Of a stretch of 27,645 nt of DNA, positions 1 through 7,516 are shown in pieces. How positions within the stretch are numbered: position 1 is the stretch's first letter; every line of letters begins with the position of its first letter. The notes below the pieces were generated by a model. That model was not told the origin of the DNA. It saw nothing but the letters and a program-made list of their open reading frames with translations, and made no database searches. The position numbers were made by a program, and so were the translations under genes. The stretch covers positions 1 to 27,645 of the forward strand of contig JAYPYV010000036.1 of the NCBI GenBank assembly GCA_038136035.1, read 5' to 3'. The DNA comes from UBA9926 sp023261215. Its GTDB lineage: Bacteria; Pseudomonadota; Gammaproteobacteria; Pseudomonadales; Azotimanducaceae.

Positions 1-506
1 TCGCTTTCTGAGACCAAGCCATGTAGTCCACCGGCGGAAATTTGCGCGGGTTGGGGCGCGATCATCACGCCAGAATTCCCAGAGCACTCCAAGAACTGAT
101 ATCGCGTCACCATGGGGTAACGCACCAGTTGGTCAACAGAAAGGGCCATGGGTCTATCCACCAACCCGAAAATTTTGAGCTCATGGGTATCTGCATCGAT
201 GGTGGGCACACCCGCATGATGACGCTCGAAATGCAGTCGACTTGGGGTTAACGTGCCGGATAAAGATTCTAGCGGCGTTCGTGAGGCACCGCTGCCCTTC
301 GTACCCGGCTGGCTGCCGATGCCAATCCGCTCGAGTGCTGCGCTCCGATCGGATAATCGGCCGACGGGTAACATGGGTCCACCCGGCATCGCGCCAAAAG
401 CTTGCGCACCCGCGACCATCAATGGGGCGGCCAGTGCGCCACCCAGGAGGTGGCGTCGACTTAGCAAACCACCTTCGGCCACCAGCCCTTCGGGATCGTC
501 ACTCAT
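1..506 (-). CDS. soxC: SoxC, sulfane dehydrogenase molybdenum subunit (N-terminal part; runs off left edge)
   Basis: The first 168 codons are visible; the gene has no stop inside the window. The ATG at 506 has GAGAGG about 8 nt upstream. The N-terminus carries a twin-arginine signal (SRRHLL, Arg17-Arg18, then a hydrophobic stretch ending near AQAFGA), so the protein should be exported folded with its cofactor. Residues 88-168 match the start of the sulfite-oxidase-type molybdopterin fold as found in SoxC: TPSRLHFERHHAGVP, then the ECSGNSG motif, in which Cys141 is the expected molybdenum ligand, then LHGLVS. Family knowledge: SoxC works with the cytochrome SoxD in periplasmic thiosulfate oxidation, oxidising SoxY-bound sulfane sulfur. 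SoxD would be expected beyond the left edge. Another sulfite-oxidase-family enzyme is possible, but the N-terminal pattern favours SoxC. Confidence 0.85.
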   Translation of the reverse strand, partial: MSDDPEGLVAEGGLLSRRHLLGGALAAPLMVAGAQAFGAMPGGPMLPVGRLSDRSAALERIGIGSQPGTKGSGASRTPLESLSGTLTPSRLHFERHHAGVPTIDADTHELKIFGLVDRPMALSVDQLVRYPMVTRYQFLECSGNSGVMIAPQPAQISAGGLHGLVSES

Positions 507-532
507 CGCGACACCTCTCTTGTTCTAGAACA

Positions 533-2356
533 TTAGAAATCTAAATTGGGTGGCACCAGCACGGGTTCGTTGCCCATCGCCCCCCAACAAACGAGACCTG
601 TGGCGTCTTCTGCACAACTATGATGACCACCCACACTGACTTGAACCGGTTGATCAAGCGGCGGAACTTCCAACTGACCTTGATCGTTGCTTCCCCAACA
701 ATGGACACCGGAGTCATCTAAGGCACAGGTGTGCTCGTAGCCCACACTGATGTCTCGCGGCCGCACCAGAGCCAGTGACTGGGCTTGGCCACGGCGATTA
801 TCTCCCCAACACACCACACCGGAATCATCCAGCGCGCAGTTGTGATTTCCAAGGCCACTCGCCACGAACTTGGGGTTTGATAGGGTAGGAACGTCTGTTT
901 GACCAAGCGTATCCGCGCCCCAACATTTCACGCCATTATCCGTTAGCGCGCAGGAATGATAGAGACCCGTCGTCACCTGCCTTGGGTTTTTCAAATTCGG
1001 CACCGTCGCCTGACCGTTGAAATCCCAACCCCAACAACGAACGTTGGCACCATCCAGCACACAGGCATGGCGGCCGCCCGTCGCAATTTGGAGCGGGTTC
1101 ATCATGAAGGGAGGACTCGTTTGTTGTTTAGCGGACTCGCCCCAACATCGAACTTCCGTGCCGCTAATCGCACAAGAAAAATCGAATCCGGCGCTGACCT
1201 GTTTAGGTTCAGTTAAGGGCGGGACCTCCGTTTGCCCCACGTCATTGTCGCCAAAGCATTTAACTCGGCCTTCATTGAGCAGACACGCATGCGTGCTGCC
1301 ATTACCGATAATCAATCGCTTATCTAGAATCGCTCTAAGAACAGGCAAATCCTCTGCAAACTGAGTCGGATCAGAAACCTCTAGAACGGCGGTCTGCTCA
1401 CGCTGGAAATACTCAAATAACGACACGGTTTCGGTAGGTTCCGTTTGCCCGCTGGTCTCTGCCGAGAACGCCATTTCACCGGCATCGTCCTTAAAACTGC
1501 GCGCCCTGCCCCAACATTTGACCTGGTTCTCATCCCATACACAGTTGTGACCACTGCCCACCGCCAGATGGTTGGGTGATTTGAATCGTGTCTGCGGGTA
1601 GATCTGACCCTGGTTGCCGTGCCCCCAACAGGTGACCTGCCCATCATGAAGCGCACACGAATGAAGACCGCCGACCCCAATTTGGGTCACGCCAGTCAAG
1701 GATGGCGGCGTTGCTTGACCGAATTGGTTTTGCCCCCAGCAGACCGGTATACCTGCATCCACTAGGCACGCGTGAAAACTGACCGAGACGGCCTCTACGT
1801 TGCGGCGCTTCTGGTAGACCTCACTTTGGACCCAGGGAGCACCCCAACAACTCACCCGACCGCCAGAGATGGCGCAGGTCGCATCAACCCCGGCGTCCAG
1901 TGCATCGACTTGAACCAACGCAGGTGCATCGAGCTGACGCTGATTCGCTGCGCCCCAACATTGGATGCCGGTCTCATCAGCCGCGCATGCATGCTGGCGA
2001 CCGACGGAAACAAGATAGGGCCGTTGAAGTGGTGGGATATCGAGGATACCGTCCGAGGCGTTCCCCCAACAGTAGACCTTTTGTTCCGCTATTCCACAGT
2101 TCGTGCCCCCATGCCCCAAACTGATCTGTTGCCATGAATCAACATCCGGGACTTGACGAAGGTTGAAAGGGTTTTCTCCCGAGCAAAGCACTTCACCCTC
2201 ATCCAGCACGCAAATGCTTTGGGGGCCAGCCTCAAGCTGCGTCGGGCCAGCCGCGCGCACATCAAGCCCAGTGGCGACGAGGATCATCATCCAGAGCGCC
2301 ACCATGACACGGGTGCTATCGATCAAACAATGGGCTAATGGCTTAATAACATGCAC
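533..2356 (-). CDS. Secreted RCC1-repeat protein, two seven-bladed propellers
   Basis: 607 residues. I count 14 copies of a C-A-x-x-D-x-x-x-V-x-CWG signature, the core of RCC1 blades. Seven lie between residues 48 and 283, then comes a repeat-free linker at about 284-348, then seven more between 358 and 592. This fits two seven-bladed beta-propellers in tandem. Each blade keeps two cysteines, which suggests disulfides outside the cytoplasm. The N-terminus is a plausible signal peptide (Lys5, Arg16, hydrophobic 17-31, cleavage near VRA-AG). The start is GTG with no clear ribosome site. An ATG at 2305 is possible but would remove the positive charges of the signal peptide. soxC begins 26 nt after the stop, so the two may be cotranscribed. 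Eukaryotic RCC1 is a nucleotide exchange factor, but bacterial RCC1-like proteins have mostly unknown binding roles, and no function is claimed here. Confidence 0.85.
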   Translation of the reverse strand: MHVIKPLAHCLIDSTRVMVALWMMILVATGLDVRAAGPTQLEAGPQSICVLDEGEVLCSGENPFNLRQVPDVDSWQQISLGHGGTNCGIAEQKVYCWGNASDGILDIPPLQRPYLVSVGRQHACAADETGIQCWGAANQRQLDAPALVQVDALDAGVDATCAISGGRVSCWGAPWVQSEVYQKRRNVEAVSVSFHACLVDAGIPVCWGQNQFGQATPPSLTGVTQIGVGGLHSCALHDGQVTCWGHGNQGQIYPQTRFKSPNHLAVGSGHNCVWDENQVKCWGRARSFKDDAGEMAFSAETSGQTEPTETVSLFEYFQREQTAVLEVSDPTQFAEDLPVLRAILDKRLIIGNGSTHACLLNEGRVKCFGDNDVGQTEVPPLTEPKQVSAGFDFSCAISGTEVRCWGESAKQQTSPPFMMNPLQIATGGRHACVLDGANVRCWGWDFNGQATVPNLKNPRQVTTGLYHSCALTDNGVKCWGADTLGQTDVPTLSNPKFVASGLGNHNCALDDSGVVCWGDNRRGQAQSLALVRPRDISVGYEHTCALDDSGVHCWGSNDQGQLEVPPLDQPVQVSVGGHHSCAEDATGLVCWGAMGNEPVLVPPNLDF

Positions 2357-2643
2357 TCTAAACGTTCTGCTTTTTTCTAAGGATGCCCAGCATCACTTGC
2401 TGATGATGCGGGGCTTGTTTCCTCGGCGAGTAACGACTTGCATCAGGCTGAAAGTCTTTCCTTTAAGGACTCAGAACTTCAACCTGACGCCCGACCATTC
2501 TAACGCCTTCAAGGGGCACTTATCAGCCACTATTTCCTAATCAAAGGATGGGCGATTGAGCTAGGCTGCGCCGATCCGGTTCGATCTAACTAGGAGCCCA
2601 TCATCTACCTCAGCGCGACAGAGACAGCTAACGGCTGATTGGC

Positions 2644-2662
2644 TCATCACAGCGGGTGATGA
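2644..2662. other. Stem-loop, TCATCAC / GTGATGA
   Basis: Perfect 7-bp inverted repeat (2644-2650 with 2656-2662) around a 5-base loop AGCGG. It is followed on the plus strand only by a mixed CCTTTGTTG stretch, so it is not a good intrinsic terminator. It could equally be a protein-binding site. Function unknown. Confidence 0.35.
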
Positions 2663-2802
2663 CGCCTTTGTTGTGGCCGCCCGTTGTTATCGTCTCGAGG
2701 TTTCATCTGTGCCTTACATGTGTCGCGCCAGACTGGCGCGCTCGGCGGGCGCCTCCTCTCTCGCCTGCATTTTGCGTCCTTTTCATCGCGATCGAATTCT
2801 GC

Positions 2803-2976
2803 CTAGACGTGGCGTATTGACCTGGTGGTTTTGGTTTGGCGCTCCAGGTGGCTGACGGCTTCTATTCCGGACGCTCGAAGTGACCGTTCTGCTGAACTCA
2901 CGCGTGATTCGACCTCTTTCGTCCGTTCCTTCAAATACCACCCGAACCAGACCCCAGCGAGACTAAGCAGCATCAT
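2803..2976 (-). CDS. Possible small single-pass membrane protein (57 aa)
   Basis: The ATG at 2976 has GGAG six bases upstream. The product would have an N-terminal hydrophobic segment (MMLLSLAGVWFGWYL) followed by a charged, helix-prone tail rich in Glu, Arg and Ser. That is the layout of many small inner-membrane proteins. It lies in an otherwise empty region and I recognise no family. The evidence is a plausible ribosome site and composition only, so it may be a chance frame. Confidence 0.25.
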   Translation of the reverse strand: MMLLSLAGVWFGWYLKERTKEVESRVSSAERSLRASGIEAVSHLERQTKTTRSIRHV

Positions 2977-3180
2977 GGGCCGCTCCACATCGAGACATGT
3001 AGCAGCGCGACTTTCCTTGGAGCCGTCGCTACGAGACGATGACTAGGGCATCCTATCGAGCGCTTCAGCAAAGGTATGCACGCCGGGTGGCGCAAGGAAT
3101 CAATCGTTCCCAGCGATGGCTTGACTTCGACTCGGGCCTTACCCTACAACTTTCATCCAAAATCAGAGCCAAGCAAGCCC

Positions 3181-4164
3181 ATGACCGTCCAGCTCACACC
3201 GCAAAACAATCTTTCTGGCGATCCGAAAAAAGCAGCCCAAGGGTTTGGGCGTAGAGCCACGTCCGCCCCGCCGCACTTCCAACTGGCCACTGAACTGAGG
3301 GACGCGGTGAGCTATTTTGAGACCCATGGCTTCGTTGTGGTCAAAGAGGCCTTGGCATCGGCAGAACTGGAAACACTGAACGCCTTCTTCGACCATTCTC
3401 AGCAAGCCCATCCGGACCAGTGGGGTCTTGGAGCCCGTCGGAAGCCACACCACCGCAATCAGGGCTTAATCCTCAGTCAGCCCCTATTGGATCACCCTGA
3501 ACTCGATCAGTGGTTAAGACACCCTGGCGTATTTCCGCTCATTGAGGCGGCCCTTGGCGGCACCGATGCGGTTCGTTGGAGCGAATTCAATTTCCGAGAA
3601 ACACCCGCCAACGCAGGGCAAGGCCAGATGAACTTTCACCATGATGCTGTGATGGCGGATCGACTGATCCGAGCGCCCTATGGCCCTTGTGACTGGGTCT
3701 GTTCCATCCACTATCTAACCGACGTTAATGATGAAACCCCATCGTTCTGTGTGGTGCCCGGCAGCCAACGCTTCGAGACCTTACGGGATGCTTACGAAAC
3801 ATTGGGGGATGCTTACGCGGAGACGCCCATCTATGGGCCAGCAGGCACCGCTGTGATTTATGACACCGCGATCTACCACACGAGGCTGGATGGGAATGGA
3901 GAAGCAAGCCGGCGGACTTGGCATCAATACTATGCTCGGGGTGGATTCACCCAGAGCGCTCTGCCACAAACGAATCGCTATATTCGCCCACCCAGCCCAC
4001 CGCTGACCGATTGGAATCTGATTCCCAAGCGGTTAGCCGAGCATACGGACCCAGGACTGCGCCTTTTTTTCTCGCACTGGAACACCGCGCAAGGGGAATG
4101 GGTCGCGCGAAATTATGATCCAGCGTTCAGAGCCGCCATGCCTCGGGGTGAAGTCACGCAGTAG
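3181..4164 (+). CDS. PhyH-type Fe(II)/2-oxoglutarate dioxygenase
   Basis: Member of the phytanoyl-CoA dioxygenase superfamily: non-haem iron enzymes that hydroxylate a small molecule with O2 and 2-oxoglutarate. Counting from the ATG at 3181, the domain opens at about residue 32 (LRDAVSYFETHGFVVVKEAL). The iron-binding HxD lies in FHHDAVMAD (His153, Asp155) and the distal His in YHTRLDG (His233). An Arg in ASRRTWHQYY is a candidate 2-oxoglutarate ligand. Length (327 aa) is normal. The frame is open upstream to an ATG at 3076, but those 35 residues look unlike the family and have a badly spaced ribosome site, so 3181 is preferred, though its own ribosome site is also weak. It stands alone on this strand. 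The substrate cannot be read from sequence; the family includes ectoine, phosphonate, secondary-metabolite and lipid hydroxylases. Confidence 0.85.
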   Translation: MTVQLTPQNNLSGDPKKAAQGFGRRATSAPPHFQLATELRDAVSYFETHGFVVVKEALASAELETLNAFFDHSQQAHPDQWGLGARRKPHHRNQGLILSQPLLDHPELDQWLRHPGVFPLIEAALGGTDAVRWSEFNFRETPANAGQGQMNFHHDAVMADRLIRAPYGPCDWVCSIHYLTDVNDETPSFCVVPGSQRFETLRDAYETLGDAYAETPIYGPAGTAVIYDTAIYHTRLDGNGEASRRTWHQYYARGGFTQSALPQTNRYIRPPSPPLTDWNLIPKRLAEHTDPGLRLFFSHWNTAQGEWVARNYDPAFRAAMPRGEVTQ

Positions 4165-4621
4165 TGTGGCCCGATTAAGCCAAGGCACGTCGCTCTGAAA
4201 AACCGGCGCATCGATTGAGATTGCTCGGGCGATCGGGCGTCTAGCGCCATACCCCTCAGTTTGTACCCCCACTTTTTGCCCTCACTTTTTGCCCCAGTAT
4301 CCGATCTCCCAGTTAGGAACCTAAGCCCTAGCCTAGATCTATTCCTCAACCAAGATCCAGATCTAACCCCATCTAAGGTCTAAGCCTGGTCTCTGGGCCA
4401 ACCCTAACCTCAACCAAAACCCATAACTCGCCCAGGAGCCGGATCTAAGCCGAGCCCGAGATGTCTGCGTTGATGCAGGCTCCACCCGCATTTCACGCAC
4501 TCTGGGCGAACCACCACCCGGTACAAACATTGAAATGAAGCCCCTTGCGCGCCCTCTCAGACACGTTTATAACTTTGCTCAATGGAATAAGCATAGAAAC
4601 AAAAAACTCAGAGGGGGCGCT
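4165..4621. repeat. Repeat-like, C/A/T-skewed intergenic stretch
   Basis: Gene-free. At 4270-4294 a 12-base unit CACTTTTTGCCC occurs twice with a 13-base period. From about 4315 to 4455 short related words recur: CTAAG or CTAAC in at least six places, GATCTA three times, and CTCAACCAA twice. The plus strand is poor in G here. On the minus strand the segment opposite 4398-4415 has four closely spaced G runs, which could form a two-tetrad quadruplex. A purine-rich AGAGGGGG ribosome site for the next gene ends the stretch. No RNA gene or convincing promoter was recognised. Confidence 0.55.
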
Positions 4622-5977
4622 ATGGAACAAGGCATCGGACGTCGCAGTTTTCTTAAAGGGGCCGGCGCGGCCGCCGCAATTGGCACGGCAGCGAACATCA
4701 TTAATTTAGCCGGAACCCAAACCGCCTTTGGCAATCACCACGCCGCGTCGGAAGCAGGTGGAGGCTCCTTTGACTTCGACGAAATTTATGATCGAGTGGG
4801 ATCCAATTCAGTCAAATGGGACCAACAGATCGGAAAATATGGCGCCAAGAATTTCGAGATCGGTATGGGCATCGCCGATATGGATTTCAAAGCGGCGCCC
4901 TGCATTACCGAAGCACTGACCAAACGATCTGCCCATGAAAATTGGGGCTACATGGATTCCACGGAGAGTCTGAAAGAGGCGATTTGTACTTGGAATGAGG
5001 AGCGCCACGGCGTCAAGGTCGCCCAAGAGACCGTGACCATCGCGTCTGGCGTGCATCCCGGATTGATTGCAGCACTGCTGGCTGTCTCGCCACCCGCCTC
5101 AAAAGTCGTCATGAACACACCCACCTACAACGGCTTCTGGACTGATCTCCGTTGGTCGAGAACCGTCGCCAGTGAAAGCCCGATGATCAAGGACAGTGAA
5201 GGCGTCTATCACATGGACTGGGACGACTTTGAATCAAGACTCACGCCAGATACTCACGCGTTCCTTCTTTGCAACCCGCAAAACCCCACCGGGAATTGTT
5301 GGAGCGAGGAGGATCTATTGCGGATGGGCGAACTTTGCCTCAAGCATGGCGTGACGGTTCTGGCCGATGAAATTCACTGTGACTTTGTCATGAAAGGTCA
5401 AAAATACACGCCCTTCGCCAGCCTACCGGACAAAGCGATCGTCGACAATTCTCTGACCTTCAAAGCCATCAGCAAAACCTTCAGTCTTGCGGGCATGAAA
5501 AACGCCTATTTCTTCTCGACCAATCCGGTATTGCTCGAGCGCGTTCGTTATTTCCACCGAGCGGATATCAACACGCTGGGTGTTGTTGCGAATGAAGCGG
5601 CCTATCGAGAGGGAGCGCCCTGGCTTGATCAACTCTTACCCTATCTTGATGCCAACCATGCCTTCACCGAAGCGCAGATTGCCAAGCGATTGCCCGGCGT
5701 TCATTACAAGAAAGCCCAAGGGACTTACCTTGCTTGGCTGGACATGCGAGAGGTTGTGTCCGCTATCAACGCTGAAGCTAAGGCTGAAAAGGCGGGGCTC
5801 AAGAGTGCTGAGCACTATATGGAGCAATGGCTGATTGAGCGAGCTCACGTGCAATTAAACCCTGGCTCAAATTACGGTGCCGGCGGCGAGGGTCATATGC
5901 GTATGAACATCGCAACACCCCGCCCGCTCATCGATCGAGCCATTGATCTACTGGCTGGCGCAATTCGGAGCGCCTGA
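4622..5977 (+). CDS. Tat-exported MalY/PatB-like PLP aminotransferase or C-S lyase
   Basis: 451 residues from the ATG at 4622, which has AGAGGGGG about 6 nt upstream; 29 further in-frame codons upstream do not look like protein. Residues 7-35 form a twin-arginine signal (GRRSFLKGAGAAAAIG), predicting export of a folded, cofactor-loaded enzyme. The rest is fold-type I PLP enzyme: GVHPGLIA near 143-150, NPQNPTG at 218-224, the cofactor Asp in ADEIH (Asp249), the Schiff-base Lys in SKTFSLAGMK (Lys285) and a substrate-carboxylate Arg in MRMNIATPR (about Arg427). SKTF-x-LAG with ADEIH is typical of the MalY/PatB branch, whose members cleave cystathionine or act as aminotransferases. MalY-type enzymes are normally cytoplasmic, so the signal is unusual. 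It converges on the methyltransferase gene. Substrate unknown. Confidence 0.85.
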   Translation: MEQGIGRRSFLKGAGAAAAIGTAANIINLAGTQTAFGNHHAASEAGGGSFDFDEIYDRVGSNSVKWDQQIGKYGAKNFEIGMGIADMDFKAAPCITEALTKRSAHENWGYMDSTESLKEAICTWNEERHGVKVAQETVTIASGVHPGLIAALLAVSPPASKVVMNTPTYNGFWTDLRWSRTVASESPMIKDSEGVYHMDWDDFESRLTPDTHAFLLCNPQNPTGNCWSEEDLLRMGELCLKHGVTVLADEIHCDFVMKGQKYTPFASLPDKAIVDNSLTFKAISKTFSLAGMKNAYFFSTNPVLLERVRYFHRADINTLGVVANEAAYREGAPWLDQLLPYLDANHAFTEAQIAKRLPGVHYKKAQGTYLAWLDMREVVSAINAEAKAEKAGLKSAEHYMEQWLIERAHVQLNPGSNYGAGGEGHMRMNIATPRPLIDRAIDLLAGAIRSA

Positions 5978-5978
5978 T

Positions 5979-5994
5979 CGAGACTGGGGTCTCG
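5979..5994. terminator. Possible bidirectional terminator hairpin
   Basis: Perfect 6-bp stem CGAGAC / GTCTCG with loop TGGG, in the 21-base gap between two convergent genes (stops at 5977 and 5999). Position suits a shared terminator, but there is no T run on either side. Confidence 0.4.
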
Positions 5995-5998
5995 CCTA

Positions 5999-6766
5999 CT
6001 AAGGTGGCCGCTTTCGCAGCCACCAGGCTTGCTCAGCAGGGAATCGCTGCGCCCATTTTGCGTCGCTGCCAAACGATTCCCCCCGGGCAGTATCGGGGGC
6101 TTTAATTTCTAAGAATCGTTCGACGATAAAGCCTAGGTCTTGAAAGAGTTGGAACCAGTCCGAAATTGGCAGATTGAATTCAATGCCACCCGGATCTATG
6201 GGTGCGTCGCTAAAGTCCAGCCGATGGAGCCCGAAGTAATCACGACCCAGCGAGCGCGTCACCAACTCACCCTCATCGTCAAGACACACCATGGCCCAGG
6301 GCGAATGTCCCCAAAAACGCAATCGACCGCCGGGTCGCAATACGCGCGAGGCTTCCTTCAGCCAAAGATAGGGATCGCACCAGATCGCAGCACCGTATTC
6401 GCTGATCGCATAATCAAACGACGCATCATGGAGCGGTAACCGCTCTGCGTTCCCATGAATCAGTCGAATGCCTGACCCATACTCACGCTTCAACTCGGCA
6501 GCGGTGGCCAACTGCGCATCAGAGAGGTCTAGGCTGACCACCTCCGCACCAAGCTGCTCCATCCATCGCGAAACGTATCCTGTGCCACAACCCAGTTCGA
6601 CAGCCCGAAGCCCTCGCAGATCGGTGTCAAGAAACGCAATTTGGCTTTGGGGAATACTCCAGATGCCCCAGTAGGGCTGGCCGCTCTGCCACGCTTTGCG
6701 ACCTCGCTCGACCCATTGACTCGCATAGGCGTTCCAGAACTGCCGATTGACAGCTGAATCAGTCAC
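5999..6766 (-). CDS. Class I SAM-dependent methyltransferase
   Basis: 255 residues. The SAM-binding motif I is VELGCGTG (56-63), followed by the acidic residue ending strand 2 (VVSLDLS, Asp80), then an IHGNAERLPLHDASFDYAIS segment and the LRPGGRLRFWG post-motif typical of the Methyltransf_11 group. No membrane segment or signal is seen. It starts at GTG 6766, overlapping the stop of the YceI-like gene by 8 nt, so translation is probably coupled. It is the last gene of the minus-strand set that begins with tusA. The methyl acceptor is not identifiable; UbiE-like, BioC-like and tRNA-modifying enzymes all share these motifs. Confidence 0.85.
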   Translation of the reverse strand: MTDSAVNRQFWNAYASQWVERGRKAWQSGQPYWGIWSIPQSQIAFLDTDLRGLRAVELGCGTGYVSRWMEQLGAEVVSLDLSDAQLATAAELKREYGSGIRLIHGNAERLPLHDASFDYAISEYGAAIWCDPYLWLKEASRVLRPGGRLRFWGHSPWAMVCLDDEGELVTRSLGRDYFGLHRLDFSDAPIDPGGIEFNLPISDWFQLFQDLGFIVERFLEIKAPDTARGESFGSDAKWAQRFPAEQAWWLRKRPP

Positions 6767-7439
6767 GGATCAGCACAAGATCAAAATCAATCGGAACCTG
6801 CGTGGAGATGACCTTTAGACCAGCGATTTCTCTTAGCTTCTCAATGCCCGCTGCATAACCCAGCTCAGCAACATCGAGCGTTAATTCTCCCGTCACACGC
6901 GTTTCGTTTTCGCCGTACGCGACCTTGATAGGCACAGAAAGCGTCAGCGACCGCTGATTCGCCGTAACCACGAGGACTTGCTCGACAGTACCTGACTGAG
7001 CGGAATCCAGCACATCCTGGGCAATTTCGGCAGTAATCTTAGCGTCCGGCGCATCGCCAAAAAGCCATGTTTGCATGCGCTCATTACGGATCGGGATATT
7101 GGTTTCGATTTGTGAGAGGTCCAGTGTCAGCGAGAACACCCCCTCTTGATCAATGCCGCCAGAGATCGCCTTTAGCGTATGGCGTTCGGACACGATGTCA
7201 TTTTTGGTCGATGTGATGCCAATCGTCGATGCATCGCTGATTTGCCAAGCAGCTTTTGCATGACCATCGGCGCCTGCAAGACTCGAGAACGCACCGATTA
7301 ATCCAATGGCCAGTAGGCGTTGACCCATCGTCATACCCGATCGAGTGAGTCGCGATCCAATCGATTTCAAGGCAAATCCATGCTGACTCAGGTTCAGCGC
7401 CCGTACTTTAGTTTGACTGCTTGATCGCCTAACGTTCAT
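6759..7439 (-). CDS. YceI-like secreted protein
   Basis: Resembles the YceI family: small lipocalin-like barrels, often periplasmic, some of which bind polyisoprenoids. The pattern seen is AAWQISDASTIGITSTKN, then SGGIDQEGVFSLTLDLSQIETNIPIRNERMQ, then repeated beta-strand segments ending in VPIDFDLVLIR. A signal peptide is clear (GQRLLAIGLIGAFSSLAGADGHA). The ATG at 7439 is chosen because GGAG lies 6 nt upstream. An ATG at 7451 is also in frame, and one at 7334 would give a more usual 191-residue protein but has no ribosome site. The gap to the NAD-kinase-like gene upstream is about 77 nt, and the methyltransferase overlaps its end. Ligand unknown. Confidence 0.75.
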   Translation of the reverse strand: MNVRRSSSQTKVRALNLSQHGFALKSIGSRLTRSGMTMGQRLLAIGLIGAFSSLAGADGHAKAAWQISDASTIGITSTKNDIVSERHTLKAISGGIDQEGVFSLTLDLSQIETNIPIRNERMQTWLFGDAPDAKITAEIAQDVLDSAQSGTVEQVLVVTANQRSLTLSVPIKVAYGENETRVTGELTLDVAELGYAAGIEKLREIAGLKVISTQVPIDFDLVLIRD

Positions 7440-7516
7440 CCTCATCTCCATCGAAATCTCATCTTCTTACCTGCCGGCCAAGCGCCCAACCGACCTCAGC
7501 GAACATCGCCATGGAT

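Larger units (their letters stand above)
2357..3180. other. Gene-poor divergent intergenic region
   Basis: About 820 bases between the RCC1 gene (minus) and the dioxygenase gene (plus). It holds a 7-bp perfect stem-loop near 2650 and one weak small minus-strand reading frame. It presumably contains the promoters of both flanking genes, but I could not pick convincing -35/-10 pairs. Other reading frames here lack ribosome sites and recognisable protein features. Confidence 0.5.

Noticed and set aside
956..2137. Several open frames of 74-121 codons on the plus strand opposite the RCC1 gene
   Set aside because: They mirror the repeated TGTTGGGG (Cys-Trp-Gly) DNA words of the RCC1 gene and have no ribosome sites or protein-like composition.
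533..2356. Regularly spaced DNA repeats that might suggest a CRISPR array or minisatellite
   Set aside because: The repeats are about 110-130 bases apart, imperfect, and in frame with RCC1 blades; they are coding repeats.
2825..3254. Plus-strand frames upstream of the dioxygenase gene
   Set aside because: Low-complexity, Arg/Ser-rich products without ribosome sites; they overlap each other and the dioxygenase reading frame.
4535..4621. N-terminal extension of the MalY-like enzyme from the ATG at 4535
   Set aside because: The ATG at 4622 has a strong ribosome site and puts the Tat motif at the usual distance from the start.
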